Source: Solirubrobacter pauli (GTDB lineage Bacteria > Actinomycetota > Thermoleophilia > Solirubrobacterales > Solirubrobacteraceae). Taken from it: 64,000 bases of DNA. Below, one piece after another: positions 1-14,870 of this stretch (within the stretch, counting starts at the first letter, position 1; every line of letters starts with the position of its first letter). The translations under genes and the position numbers were made by a program. The stretch spans positions 2,589,426-2,653,425 of the forward strand of contig NZ_RBIL01000001.1 of assembly GCF_003633755.1 (NCBI RefSeq). The letters run 5' to 3'. The notes beneath the pieces were generated by a model. That model did no database searches. It saw only the letters and a list, made by a program, of their open reading frames with translations, and was not told the origin of the DNA.

Positions 1-1
1 C

Positions 2-2234
2 AGCGACGGCGACGGCAAGCGCGACCGCATGCACGTCGACGTCACACGCCCGGCCCAGACGGGCAGCGAAGGGCTGAAGGTGCCCGTGGTCTACGAGACC
101 AGCCCGTACTACGCGGGCACCTCCGGCCCGACGGCGAACCTGTGGGACGTCAACGTGGAGCTCGGTGCGCCGCCGAAGCCGCGCACCTCCCAGCCGGCGA
201 TCCCGTTCAACCCGAACCGCACCTCGATCTCGACGAGCGAGGTCAGCACCTGGGTGCCGCGCGGCTTCGCGGTCGTGCACTCCGAGTCCCCGGGCACCGG
301 GCTCTCGCAGGGCTGCCCCACCGTCGGCGGCACGAACGAGAACGACGCGCCGAAGGCCGTCGTCGACTGGCTCAACGGCCGCGCCAAGGGCTACACGACG
401 ATCGACGGCACCACCGAGGTCAAGGCCGACTGGTCGACGGGCAAGGTCGGCATGACCGGCACGTCCTACAACGGCACGCTGCCGATCTCCGCCGCCACGA
501 CCGGCGTCGACGGCCTCGAGGCGATCATCCCGATCGCGCCCAACACGTCCTACTACCACTACTACCGCTCCAACGGCCTCGTCCGGAACCCGGGCGGCTG
601 GGTCGGCGAGGACATCGACTTCCTCTTCGACTACATCAACAGCGGCGACACGGCGCGGCGCCAGTTCTGTATCGACACCGTCCGCGAGGGCCTGATGAAG
701 CTGCGCCAGGATCGCGTCACCGGCGACTACAACGACTTCTGGGCCGGCCGTGACCAGCTCAACCAGCTCTCGAAGGTCAAGGCCGCGACGCTGATGGCGC
801 ACGCCTTCAACGACTGGAACGTGGTGCCCGAGCACAGCGTGCGGATCGCCTCCGCGCTCAAGGGCAAGGTCCCGCTGCAGCAGTTCTACCACCAGGGTGG
901 GCACGGTGGAGCGCCGCCGCTCGGCCTGCGCAACCGCTGGTTCACGCGCTTCCTCTACGGCCAGCAGAACGGGGTCGAGAACGACCCGAAGGCGTGGGTG
1001 ACGCGTGAGGCGGCGGCCTGTCCGGCGCGGACGGCGACCGTCGTCGGCGAGCAGGCCGGCACCGCCACGCTGACCGTCGGCAGCACGAGCCAGCTCCAGG
1101 TCGGCATGACGCTCACGATCCCGCAGGCGGGCACGACGACCGTGACGCGCGCGATCCTCGCCATCCCCAACGCGACCACGGTCGTGCTCGACTCCGCCGT
1201 CCCCGGGACGGTTCCGGCCGGTGCCGTCGTGAGCATCGTCTGCTCGACCGCGAACCCGACGCCGTACGGCGACTACCCGAACCCGGCCGCCAGGGCGGTC
1301 GAGCTGCGCCCGCAGGCCGGCGGGAACACGACGGGCGCGCTGAGCACGGTCGCGGCGGCGGGCGCCGCGCGCGAGACGGTCGTCGACGACGTGTCCTGCC
1401 AGCCGGGCAGCTTCGTCAACGGCGGTCCCCAGCGGCTCCTGTACGCGACCAACGTGCTCACGGCGCCGCTGCACCTCTCGGGCACGCCGAGGATCAAGGT
1501 CCGGATGGCGGCGAGCAAGGCGGCCGCGAACCTGTCCGTGTGGCTGGTGGCGCTGCCGTTCACGCCGTCGGTGACCTGCACCTCGACGACGATCAACACC
1601 TCGCACGTGATCACGCGCGGCTGGGCCGACCCGCAGAACCGCGGCGCGGTGTCCGGCGGTGCCCCGCTCGTGCCCGGCGAGCTCGTCGACGTCGCGTTCG
1701 ACCTGCAGCCGACGGACAAGGTCGTGCTGGCCGGCCAGCAGCTCGCGCTGATGGTGTTCTCCAGCGACCGCCTGTTCACGCTGCGGCCGCAGCCGGGCAC
1801 CGCGGTCACCGTCGACCTGGCCGGCACGTCGTTGTCGCTGCCGGTCGTCGGCGGCTCGAAGACGTTCCTCAACGCCACCGGCGGAGACGAGGGCACGGTC
1901 GGCGGGACGGTGCCGGCGACGCTGTCGCTCACGCTCGGCGCGCCCGCCTCGTTCGGCACGTTCACGCCCGGCCGCGGGCAGGACTACACGGCCTCGACCG
2001 ACGCCACGGTGATCTCCACGGCCGGCGACGCGACGCTGTCGGTCGCCGACACCGGCGCCGACCCGGGATACCTGGTCAACGGTGCGTTCAAGCTCGCCCA
2101 GCCGCTCCAGGGGCTCGGCGTCGTCAAGACGTGGAGCGCGCCCGTGTCCAACGAGCAGGTGCCGATCACGTTCAAGCAGGCGATCGGCGAGCAGGAGCCG
2201 CTCCGCACCGGCGCCTACGCGAAGACGCTCACCT

Positions 2235-2260
<26 letters not shown>
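2..2260 (+). CDS. CocE/NonD-type X-Pro dipeptidyl-peptidase, 5' truncated by window edge
   Basis: Serine hydrolase of the S15 class, which removes X-Pro dipeptides or cleaves acyl esters, normally outside the cytoplasm. The frame is open from base 2, so the start and any signal peptide lie left of the window; the first visible residues (SDGDGKRDRMHVDVTRP) match the usual start of the catalytic domain. Numbering from the ATG at 29, the nucleophile is Ser146 in GTSYNG, with Asp262 in AFNDWN and His292 in HQGGHGG, so the triad is complete. A Thr/Val-rich beta insert of about 70 residues (bases 1037-1246) follows the triad, then a jelly-roll PepX_C-type domain to the end. The last 26 bases overlap the stop end of the convergent kinase gene. 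Class is secure; the true substrate is not visible. Confidence 0.88.
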
Positions 2261-5723
<3,463 letters not shown>

Positions 5724-5733
5724 GAGCGCGAGC

Positions 5734-6690
5734 CTAAAGCAGGCGCACGGACGTGCAACCGCGATGCGGTGCGAGGCGCTCGGCCGGCGCGGTCACGTCG
5801 ACGTCCGCGCCCTCGAGGGTGACCTCGAGCGTCTTGCCCTGCTTGCGGGCGCGCCACAGCGCGACGGGCGTGCCGTCGCGGGTGACCACGCCGGCGCCGC
5901 CGGCCGCGGTCCAGACCCGCTTGCGCCAGGCGGGATCGGGGATGAACGCCTCGCGGTCGCGGCGCTGGAGCTGCGGGTCGCCCGGGGCGAGCAGGCGGAC
6001 GCCGTCGAGCTGCTCCAGCCGGCCTTCGACGTGGCTGAGCGCCCACAGCCGCTGCGCGTGGGAGCGCGCGAGGCCGGACCACTCGGCGAACGCGGTCGCG
6101 TCGGATGGTCCGTAGTGGCCGCGGTAGCGGGCCACGAGCTGCTCCCCGGCGTCGTCGGGTGCGGGCGCGTCCCAGCCGACCAGCTGGTCCGTGCGCGCGA
6201 ACTCGGGCTGGCGACCCACCCGACCGGAGATGCAGAGCCGTCCCCGCAGCCCGGCGATGACCAGCAGCCCGCGGCGGGCGTGGTGGCTCTTGCAGCCCGC
6301 GCACCACGGCAGCAGGGACTCGGGCAGCCGCTGCCGGAGCTCCTCGTGCAAGTCGTCGCGGCTGAGCGCGCGCCCGTCCAGCGCGTCGCTGATCGCGTCC
6401 GTGGCGAGGTCGAAGGCGGCGCCGTGGTCGCCCTCGGGAGCGGCGTTCTTGAGCAGGTGGCTGAGCTGGTCCTCGGCGGACGGCAGCTGCGCGGTCGCGT
6501 AGGCGGCGACCTCGTCCGCGGGCACGATCGCCGTCGCCGAGCGCGCGTTGTAGAGCGCGACGACCGTCCGGTCCTCGTACAGCGCCCGGTCGAGCGCGCC
6601 GACCTCGACCGCCGTGCGGGCGACGAGCGCCGCGATCGCCGCGCCGGGCGGCGAGTCCTGCACGGCCCAGCTTCTCAGCACGTCCAGCAT
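5734..6690 (-). CDS. Winged-helix DNA-binding domain protein (HTH_42 / AlkZ-like)
   Basis: Protein of about 318 residues resembling the winged-helix family of which E. coli AlkZ (YcaQ), a crosslink-unhooking DNA glycosylase, is a member. Supporting features are the N-terminal WAVQDSPPG motif, the middle region around YRGHYGPSDATAFAEWSGL, and the C-terminal beta-rich part ending at the gene end. I chose the ATG at 6690 because the longer frame upstream runs through the divergent lipoprotein gene and does not look like protein; GTG codons just upstream are alternatives. Whether it is a glycosylase or only a DNA-binding relative cannot be decided here. It stands alone between the kinase and a divergent lipoprotein gene. 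Confidence 0.7.
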   Translation of the reverse strand: MLDVLRSWAVQDSPPGAAIAALVARTAVEVGALDRALYEDRTVVALYNARSATAIVPADEVAAYATAQLPSAEDQLSHLLKNAAPEGDHGAAFDLATDAISDALDGRALSRDDLHEELRQRLPESLLPWCAGCKSHHARRGLLVIAGLRGRLCISGRVGRQPEFARTDQLVGWDAPAPDDAGEQLVARYRGHYGPSDATAFAEWSGLARSHAQRLWALSHVEGRLEQLDGVRLLAPGDPQLQRRDREAFIPDPAWRKRVWTAAGGAGVVTRDGTPVALWRARKQGKTLEVTLEGADVDVTAPAERLAPHRGCTSVRLL

Positions 6691-6715
6691 GGCCTGAACG
6701 GGTACCACACCCTCG

Positions 6716-7102
6716 ATGCGGTGGTGCGCGCTTGTCCTCGGGCTGATCGTGGTCGGATGCGGCGGTCCGGATCGCGAGGCGTTCGTCCGCGAGGCGAACA
6801 CCGCCTGCCGTGACCGCGCGGCCGGCCAGGAGGCGCTGGGCGCGCTGCCGACCGACGAGCTGCTGGACGCCTCGACCAAGCTCTATGAGCAGGAGCTCGC
6901 CCGGCTGAAGGCGCTCGAGCCGCCCGAGAAGGACCGCGCCGCGCACGCACGCTGGGTGCGCGCGAACGCCGAGGTGGTCGAGGCGTGGCGTCGCTACGCC
7001 GCCGACGCCGACAGCCGCGCGGCGCGCGAGCGGGTGCTGGTCCGCTTCGACCGCGCCGCCGAGCTGGCCGGCGAGCTGGGCTTGTCCCAGTGCGACGGCT
7101 AA
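6716..7102 (+). CDS. Small lipoprotein of unknown function
   Basis: A 128-residue protein with a short lipoprotein signal peptide: MRWC start, hydrophobic core, then V-V-G-Cys15 as the lipobox. The mature part is helical and charged, with Cys30 and a near C-terminal Cys that could pair. I do not recognise a family. It is divergent from the winged-helix gene (25 bases between starts). Its TAA stop interlocks with the TAG stop of the next, convergent gene in the tetranucleotide CTAA (7099-7102). Confidence 0.65.
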   Translation: MRWCALVLGLIVVGCGGPDREAFVREANTACRDRAAGQEALGALPTDELLDASTKLYEQELARLKALEPPEKDRAAHARWVRANAEVVEAWRRYAADADSRAARERVLVRFDRAAELAGELGLSQCDG

Positions 7103-7425
7103 TGGTCCAGCGCCCAGCGGAGCGCCCAGCCGGCGACGAGGTCCGCCGGGAGGACGAAGCCTCCGTCCGGCGGCTCCCACTCGGCGGTCAGCGCGTCCAC
7201 CAGGTCGGCGCGGACCAGATGACCCGGGAACGCGTCGCGCAGCATCGCCTCGGCGAGCGCGCGGCGGGAACGGGTGACGAGCAGCGTCGCGCTGCCGCTG
7301 TCGGAGAGCACGTGGAGCGTCCACGTGCCGTCGTCGGACGCGTTGCCGGCGAACAGGCGGCCGGCGAGCTGAGCCGGCGGGCGGAGGGAGCGCGGGGCGG
7401 TGGCGGTGGCGGTGGCGGTGAGCAT
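7099..7425 (-). CDS. Hypothetical protein
   Basis: Unrecognised 108-residue protein beginning MLTATATATAPRSLRP. I chose the ATG at 7425, since the 26 residues before it in the longer frame are basic and low quality. The N-terminus is encoded by a short GGTGGC tandem tract (about 7398-7420), which gives the Thr-Ala repeat. The middle (WTLHVLSDSGSATLLVTRSR) reads as two beta strands followed by an amphipathic helix, and the C-terminus ends WALRWALDH. It shares an interlocked stop with the upstream lipoprotein gene. Function cannot be proposed. Confidence 0.55.
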   Translation of the reverse strand: MLTATATATAPRSLRPPAQLAGRLFAGNASDDGTWTLHVLSDSGSATLLVTRSRRALAEAMLRDAFPGHLVRADLVDALTAEWEPPDGGFVLPADLVAGWALRWALDH

Positions 7426-7556
7426 GGCTCCAGCCTTCCGGCCGCGCGTCAGGGTCAGGTATGAGAACCCTGGGAACTTCGTAAGTGAGCGCCGACGCGC
7501 CAACTCGTGGCGAAGGGCTCAAGGTCCGTGGCTGACCTGCCGATGACTGGATCGAC

Positions 7557-7580
7557 GAGCCGCCCCCCGCCGGGCGGCTC
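7557..7580. terminator. Strong hairpin, likely terminator of the PPOX gene
   Basis: GAGCCGCCC (7557-7565) pairs perfectly with GGGCGGCTC (7572-7580) across a six-base loop. It lies just beyond the stop of the minus-strand PPOX gene. There is no clear U tract, which is usual in such GC-rich genomes. Confidence 0.5.
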
Positions 7581-7586
7581 AACTCG

Positions 7587-7967
7587 TTAAGCGGCGGTCA
7601 GGTGCAGCGCGACGCGCTGCTTGTCGCTCGTCAGGCGCTCCACGCCGCGGATCACGTGGTACTCCGCGCCGTAGGCGTCCTTGAAGGCCTGCTCGATCCG
7701 GTCGGTGAACGCGCCGACGCGCGCGGTCGCCTCGACCGTGGGCGCGTCGTCGTCGACCTTGCCGAGGCGCCCGCACGGCCGCAGCGTGACGCGCGGGTTC
7801 CCGCGGACGCGCTTGACCTTGCCGCTGCCGTCGATCGTCATCACGACGAGGCCGTCGCCGTCGGGGTCGGCCGTCACCCACACGGTGGTCGGAACGCCCT
7901 CGCCGGAGCGGCGGAACGTGGTCAGGGAGACGAACGACTCGTCGGCGAGGTCACGAAGGCTGGTCAC
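7587..7967 (-). CDS. PPOX-class F420-dependent oxidoreductase
   Basis: A 126-residue split-barrel flavin/deazaflavin-binding protein. The start MTSLRDLADESFVSLTTFR and the strand pattern GVPTTVWVTAD - GLVVMTIDGSGKVKRVRGN - VTLRPCGRLG are typical of actinobacterial F420-dependent PPOX proteins, which use reduced F420 or FMN for small-molecule reduction. The Lys-Arg-Arg-Asn stretch is where F420 phosphate is bound in relatives. The family usually has about 125-150 residues, so it looks full length. It is monocistronic, with a hairpin after the stop. The substrate is unknown. Confidence 0.8.
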   Translation of the reverse strand: MTSLRDLADESFVSLTTFRRSGEGVPTTVWVTADPDGDGLVVMTIDGSGKVKRVRGNPRVTLRPCGRLGKVDDDAPTVEATARVGAFTDRIEQAFKDAYGAEYHVIRGVERLTSDKQRVALHLTAA

Positions 7968-7999
7968 GCGCGGCGACGCTAGCGGCTTTACTGGCGGGC

Positions 8000-8395
8000 A
8001 TGACCAGCACCCGTGCCGGAGTCGGGATCGTCGTCCGGGACCCGGACGGGCTGATCCTCGTCGGCCGACGGCTCGCAGAGCCCGGCCAGCCGCTCGCGAT
8101 CCCGGGCGGCAAGCTCGAAGGCGAGGAGACGATCGAGGCCTGCGCGGCGCGCGAGCTTGCCGAGGAGACCGGCATCGAGCTGGATCCGACGACCCTGCGC
8201 ACGTTCGCGGCCATCCTCGTCGACGGCTGGCTCGTCGCGGGCGTCCTGGCCGAGCCTCAGCAGCCGGTGCAGCCGCACGTGCGCGAGCCGGACAAGTTCG
8301 GCGCCTTCGAGTGGATCGACCCGGCGGGGCCGCACGAGCCGCTGTTCGCGCTCACCGCCGCGCTCCTCGCGCAGCTGCGGTCAGCGGGCGCCTGA
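8000..8395 (+). CDS. Nudix hydrolase
   Basis: A 131-residue Nudix pyrophosphohydrolase. The Nudix box is intact, with Gly, five residues, Glu, seven residues, then RELAEETGI (within GKLEGEETIEACAAR-REL...). The preceding PLAIPGG and the later phrase FEWIDPAG support the fold. Such proteins hydrolyse nucleoside diphosphates linked to other moieties and often clean nucleotide pools (MutT-like). It is divergent from the PPOX gene with a 32-base gap and convergent with the sugar isomerase gene. Confidence 0.85.
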   Translation: MTSTRAGVGIVVRDPDGLILVGRRLAEPGQPLAIPGGKLEGEETIEACAARELAEETGIELDPTTLRTFAAILVDGWLVAGVLAEPQQPVQPHVREPDKFGAFEWIDPAGPHEPLFALTAALLAQLRSAGA

Positions 8396-8423
8396 CCGAC
8401 GGCCCCCGCTCCCTGCGCGTCAT

Positions 8424-9365
8424 CTACCAGCGCACGTTGCGCAGGTAGCTGAGGCCGGCCTGCGCCGTCTTGTACTCCGCCTCCGGGTCGCCCGGATGCG
8501 AGAGCGGCGGGTTGTCGTGCTCGACGATGTAGTGCTTGTCGACCCGGCGGCCCTGCCCCGCGGCGAAGATGTCCGGGAAGTCGATCGAGCCGGGCCCGAC
8601 GTCCTCCCAGTCCTGCTCGTCCGGCCGGTCCTTCCACGTCTTGTCCTTCACGTGGTAGAGCGGATAGCGAGCCGGGTCGCGGCCCAGGTACTCGAGCGGG
8701 TTCTCGCCGCCGACGATGATCCAGTACAGGTCCAGCTCGAACTTGACGAGGTTCGCGTCGGTCTCGTTGAGCAGGATGTCGTAGAGCGGCGTGCCGTCCG
8801 GCTGCTTGTTCGCGAACTCGAAGTCGTGGTTGTGGTAGAAGAACTGCAACCCGGCCGCCGCCGCCATCGCGCCGGCGCGGTTGAAGCGCTCCGCCAGGTA
8901 CTTGTACCGGTCCACCGTGTGCGGTCCCGGATGCCAGGCGAACCCGGTGAACTTCTGCCCGAGCGTGTTCGCGTCCTCCAGCGCCTTCGCGTACGCGCTC
9001 TCCCACTGCCCGTTGGCCGCGTCGACGTTCAGCGCGTCGTGCCCGGACACCGCGCGGAGCCCGGCGTCGTCGAGCCAGTTGCGGATCTGCCGCGCGTTGA
9101 AGCCGTAGTAGCCGGCCATCTCGACCTCGGTGTAGCCGGCCCGGCCGAGCCAGTTGAACATCCGCCGGACCGCCGCCCGGTCACCTTCGGGCAGCAACCG
9201 CCGCAACGAATACAGCTGGATGCCGATCCGGTTGTTGGGAACGCTGCCGCGACCCCCGCCGCCGCCCTGCGCCCGCGCTACGGGTGACCATGCCCCGGCG
9301 GCCGCAGCCGCCGCGCCCGTGCCGATCGCGGTTCCCAAGAACCGCCGTCGGTTGACGTCATCCAT
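8424..9365 (-). CDS. Tat-exported sugar phosphate isomerase/epimerase family protein
   Basis: A 313-residue protein of the xylose-isomerase-like TIM barrel family. I start it at the ATG of MDDVNRRRFLGT because RRRFLG is a twin-arginine signal motif near the N-terminus, followed by an Ala-rich hydrophobic stretch to WSPVARAQ; a GGGAGAGAG sequence sits upstream as ribosome binding site. Barrel signatures include GIQLYSLR at the first strand, FFYHNHDFEF and YHVKD, which hold the acidic and His metal ligands of the family. Export by Tat implies a folded metalloenzyme acting outside the membrane. The substrate is unknown; relatives act on sugars, inositols or hydroxypyruvate. Confidence 0.8.
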   Translation of the reverse strand: MDDVNRRRFLGTAIGTGAAAAAAGAWSPVARAQGGGGGRGSVPNNRIGIQLYSLRRLLPEGDRAAVRRMFNWLGRAGYTEVEMAGYYGFNARQIRNWLDDAGLRAVSGHDALNVDAANGQWESAYAKALEDANTLGQKFTGFAWHPGPHTVDRYKYLAERFNRAGAMAAAAGLQFFYHNHDFEFANKQPDGTPLYDILLNETDANLVKFELDLYWIIVGGENPLEYLGRDPARYPLYHVKDKTWKDRPDEQDWEDVGPGSIDFPDIFAAGQGRRVDKHYIVEHDNPPLSHPGDPEAEYKTAQAGLSYLRNVRW

Positions 9366-9461
9366 GTTCTTCTCTCTCCCGTTAGAAGTAGTGGACGCAG
9401 GCAACCTAACAAGGTGGCTTTCCGCTGAGCGCCGCGCAGAACGTCGGCGTCACGAATCGAA

Positions 9462-9553
9462 CGGAGCGGCGCCGGAATCGAACCGACCCACCGCCGGGTT
9501 ACGACGGCTGACGAGTTTTGAAGACTCGCTGGGGCACCAGCCCCGGCCACTCC
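9462..9553 (-). tRNA. selC: tRNA-Sec (anticodon UCA), selC
   Basis: A 92-nt selenocysteine tRNA. The acceptor stem is 8 bp (GGAGTGGC at 9553-9546 pairs with GCCGCTCC at 9470-9463, one T-G pair), followed by a 5-bp T stem GTCGG/CCGGC with loop TTCGATT; the 8+5 arrangement is the bacterial tRNA-Sec hallmark. The anticodon stem CGAGT/ACTCG closes the loop CTTCAAA, giving anticodon TCA. The D arm is GGGGC-TGGT-GCCCC, and a long variable arm follows. The discriminator is G, and CCA is not encoded. No selA, selB, selD or selenoprotein gene is in the window, but the organism should decode UGA as selenocysteine somewhere. Confidence 0.93.
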
Positions 9554-10260
9554 GCGGAGCAGCCTAACGACGCCAAGCCGCGGGCAAGGAAGCCCCAAGC
9601 TGCCTGTGGGAGACCTTCCCCATGCAGCCGATCCTCGACATCGCGGACCTCGCCCACCGACGGGAGGCGGCGGAGGCCGTCGCGGACGGCGCCGCGCTCT
9701 TCTACGCCTTCGGGAACTTCTGCGCGCTCGCCGCGAAGCCCGACCTGGAGACGCTGCACGCGATGAACGCGCTCAAGGGCCGCCCGCGCGACCAGGTCGG
9801 GTCGGTCACGACCACGCCGGAGCTCGGCAACCGCGTCTTCGACTGGGACGCCGTCCGGCTCCCCTGGAGCGCGCTGGTGGCCACGATGGCCGACCTGAAC
9901 GCGCTCGGCCCGATCGGGTTCCGCGGCCCGGCCGCCGCGCACGTCCCGTCCCACCTGACCGTCGACGGCACCGTCCAGCTGATCACGCCCGGCGACGCCT
10001 GCCCGTCCAACGGGCTGGTCGGCAACATCCTCGACCTGATCGGCGAGGAGCACCTGTACATCACGTCGGCGAACGCGAACAAGGACAACACGCACTACGC
10101 GATCGCCGAGATCCGCAAGGAGTTCGGCCACCGCGACGACGTCGTCTTCATCGGCCACCGCCACGAGCGAGCGAACCGGCGGCGCTATCCGCACCACCGG
10201 CCCTGCTCGACCTCGATCATCGGATTCGACTCAGGGGCGCTCGTGCTCGAGCGCCACGGG

Positions 10261-12672
<2,412 letters not shown>

Positions 12673-12676
12673 CGGC

Positions 12677-13774
12677 CTAGCTCTCCAGCTGGAGGTTGAG
12701 CTTGCCGGCCTGCTGAGAGACCTGCCCGGCGATCGCCTCGGCCCGGCGCTGGGCCTCCGAGCCGAGCGTGTCGGCCTCCTCGGCGGTGAACGTCTTGCCG
12801 CCCTCCTCCTCGGTCAGGAGCCGCTCGGCGAACGCGTGCAGCTCCTCGAGCTGCTGCGCGGTCTGGGCGGAGCCCTCGGCGTCGACGCCCTCGATGCTCG
12901 GCTTGAGGTTGTCGTAGATCAGGACGATGCCGCCGAGGATGTCGCGGATGTCCGACAGGCGCGAGGTGGCGACGAAGCCCTTCTCCTCGGCCTTGCTGCC
13001 GGCGATGAAGCGCGAGTTCTTCCAGGCGTCGAAGTACTCCGACATCGTCGGGGTCATCACGACCACGGCCGTGAAGGCGTCCTCGGGCTTGGGCTGCCAG
13101 GCCTTGGCGGCCTCGTCGAGCTCCTTCGCGTACTTGACGAACTCGGTCGTCGCGGCCTGCAGGAACTGCGCGTCGGGCAGCGCCTCGGGGAACGCGACCT
13201 TGCCGTCGCCGTCGAGGTCGGCCTCCGCGCCCTTGGCCTGGAACTTGGGCTCGGTGCCGAACGCGGACGTCTCCACCAGCGCGAAGAAGTTGCCGGGCTG
13301 CTTGAACTCGCGCCCGTCCTCGGTCTTGAAGCTGAACGGGACCGCGCTCTCGGGGTCGGACCCGTCGCTGCCGGCGTCGATGATCACGTCGTAGTCGGCG
13401 AGCTCGGGCACGCCCGCGACGACGCCCTCCATCTCCTCGTAGGCCGGGTTGGCCTCGATGTGGTCGTCCTGGATCTTCTTGACGGCGGCCTGCACGTCCT
13501 CGCGCTTGCCGTCGAGCAGCTTGCCGTAGTCGAAGTCCTCCGCCTTGGCGAGGTCGTAGTAGGCCTGCGCGTCCGCCTGCAGCTGCTCGGTCGACGTGAC
13601 GAGCCGCTGGGTGTGGTCGAGCAGGTACGTCTTGATCGCGTCGAGGTCCGCCGTCTGCGCGCTCTGCGTCGCGGACGGCGTCGACTCGGTGGAGGCGTTC
13701 GGTTCATCGTCGCTGCCGCACGCGCTGGCGAACACGGCAAGGCAGGCGACCACAGCAAGGATGGAGCGCGACAT
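12677..13774 (-). CDS. EfeO-like iron-binding lipoprotein (imelysin/M75 family)
   Basis: A 365-residue lipoprotein: signal peptide with lipobox FASAC (Cys19), a Ser/Thr-rich spacer, then a helical EfeO/imelysin domain. It should bind iron at the cell surface and pass it to the FTR1 permease encoded 4 bases downstream. An unexpected feature is DLDGDGKVAFPE at 186-197, which fits all positions of an EF-hand calcium loop (Asp1, Asp3, Asp5, Gly6, hydrophobic 8, Glu12) and sits in a variable insert. It is the first gene of the operon. The upstream 43 bases show no convincing iron box. Confidence 0.82.
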   Translation of the reverse strand: MSRSILAVVACLAVFASACGSDDEPNASTESTPSATQSAQTADLDAIKTYLLDHTQRLVTSTEQLQADAQAYYDLAKAEDFDYGKLLDGKREDVQAAVKKIQDDHIEANPAYEEMEGVVAGVPELADYDVIIDAGSDGSDPESAVPFSFKTEDGREFKQPGNFFALVETSAFGTEPKFQAKGAEADLDGDGKVAFPEALPDAQFLQAATTEFVKYAKELDEAAKAWQPKPEDAFTAVVVMTPTMSEYFDAWKNSRFIAGSKAEEKGFVATSRLSDIRDILGGIVLIYDNLKPSIEGVDAEGSAQTAQQLEELHAFAERLLTEEEGGKTFTAEEADTLGSEAQRRAEAIAGQVSQQAGKLNLQLES

Positions 13775-13817
13775 GGACCCTCGGGGGCATTCGGGAGTTA
13801 GGGGACCCGAATACCTA

Positions 13818-14765
13818 TCAGATGAGTCGGAATAGCGCAGCCTCGCGTTCCGCGCTCATCGGCTGCGGACGGTGTTCTGACCGCCAGTCGTGCAGCTCCT
13901 CCGCGCCGCCGTTCTCCAGCCAGATCCGCACGTCCCGCACGGTTTCCGCGACCGGCCGCGTGGTCAGCCCCGCCGCCTGCGCACGCGTGGTGTCGATGCG
14001 CCAGGTTCCCGCATATCTCGCCGCCGGCAGCCACATCGGCAGCTCGACCCACTCCTGGACCTCGGCCTGCTCGAGCCGCTCGTCGGGGATCCAGACGAGC
14101 TCCGCCTCGTCGCCGGCGGCGCCGAGCAGCTCGCCCCAGGTCGTCTGCCCGATCGGGCCCGTTCCGTTGAACGCGCCCGCGGTGCGCTGCTCCGCGAGGT
14201 CGACCAGGAACCGCGCCAGATCCCGGGCATCGATGATCTGCAGCTCGTTCTCCGGCCGCCCGGGGGCCGGCACCCTCCCGCCCCGCATGACCCGGCTCAC
14301 CCACCACGGCAGCCGGAACACGTTGTCGTGCGGCCCGACGATGAGCCCGGCCCGCACCGTCGCGAACCGCCCGCCCATCGCTTCGTGCGCCGCCCGCTCG
14401 GCCGCCGCCTTGCCCTGCCCGTACCCCTCGCCCTCCTGCCACGTCGGCGAGTCCTCGCTGACCGGCCGGTCGGGCCAGTCGGGATACACGTTGCAGCTCG
14501 ACACGAACACGTAGTGCCCGAGGTCGAGCCCCGCGCTGGCGCCGACCGTGTCCGCGTCATAGCCGGACGTGTCGATCGCGGCGTCCCAGCCGCGGCCTTC
14601 GAGCGGCGTGACGTCCGCGCGGTCCCCCTTGACGTGCTCGGCGTGCGCGTGCGGCGTGCCGTGCAGCCCGCGCGAGTACGTCGTCACTTCATGGCCGCGG
14701 GCGAGCGCCTCGTCGACCACATGGCGGCCGAGGAAGACGGTCCCGCCGAGTACGAGCAGCTTCAT
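13818..14765 (-). CDS. NAD-dependent epimerase/dehydratase family protein
   Basis: A 315-residue extended SDR. The N-terminal GGTVFLG is the dinucleotide-binding loop of the subgroup that includes isoflavone-reductase-like and chloroplast-RNA-binding-like SDRs. Later motifs are FVSSCNVYP, YGQGKAAAE (catalytic Tyr and Lys), RAGLIVGP and IDARDLARF. It should act on a nucleotide sugar or other small substrate in the cytoplasm, which the sequence does not identify. A 7-bp inverted repeat lies directly before the start codon. Confidence 0.8.
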   Translation of the reverse strand: MKLLVLGGTVFLGRHVVDEALARGHEVTTYSRGLHGTPHAHAEHVKGDRADVTPLEGRGWDAAIDTSGYDADTVGASAGLDLGHYVFVSSCNVYPDWPDRPVSEDSPTWQEGEGYGQGKAAAERAAHEAMGGRFATVRAGLIVGPHDNVFRLPWWVSRVMRGGRVPAPGRPENELQIIDARDLARFLVDLAEQRTAGAFNGTGPIGQTTWGELLGAAGDEAELVWIPDERLEQAEVQEWVELPMWLPAARYAGTWRIDTTRAQAAGLTTRPVAETVRDVRIWLENGGAEELHDWRSEHRPQPMSAEREAALFRLI

Positions 14766-14767
14766 AT

Positions 14768-14787
14768 GCGCAACCTATCAGTTGCGC
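14768..14787 (-). promoter_or_regulatory. Inverted repeat in the epimerase 5' leader
   Basis: GCGCAAC (14768-14774) and GTTGCGC (14781-14787) are perfect complements around CTATCA. The repeat starts 3 bases upstream of the epimerase start codon, so it could act as operator or as RNA hairpin limiting initiation. No binding protein is known. Confidence 0.45.
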
Positions 14788-14807
14788 GAATACCGTCTGG
14801 GTAGTTT

Positions 14808-14851
14808 CCGTTCCGGATTCCGTAACTCGGACTACCCACCCCGGGGGGACC
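14808..14851 (+). repeat. 44-bp dispersed palindromic repeat, copy 1
   Basis: Intergenic element that reads from TGGGTAGTTTCCGTT through to GGACTACCCACCC. A second copy on the other strand at 46019-46062 matches 39 of 44 positions. Each copy is an imperfect palindrome: GGGTAGT pairs with ACTACCC at the ends, and an 8-bp inner stem with one mismatch surrounds the centre. Confidence 0.7.
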
Positions 14852-14870
14852 GCGGGCGTGCCGTCGCCGT

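Noticed and set aside
7398-7420. GGTGGC tandem tract as a phase-variation switch
   Set aside because: Units of six bases keep the frame, and only about three copies are present.
9454-9483. Second tRNA-like GAATCGAAC next to selC
   Set aside because: No acceptor or anticodon stem can be built around the first copy.
13814-14781. CCTATCAG on both sides of the epimerase gene as target-site duplication
   Set aside because: Only eight bases, no element ends or transposase, and the gene looks native.
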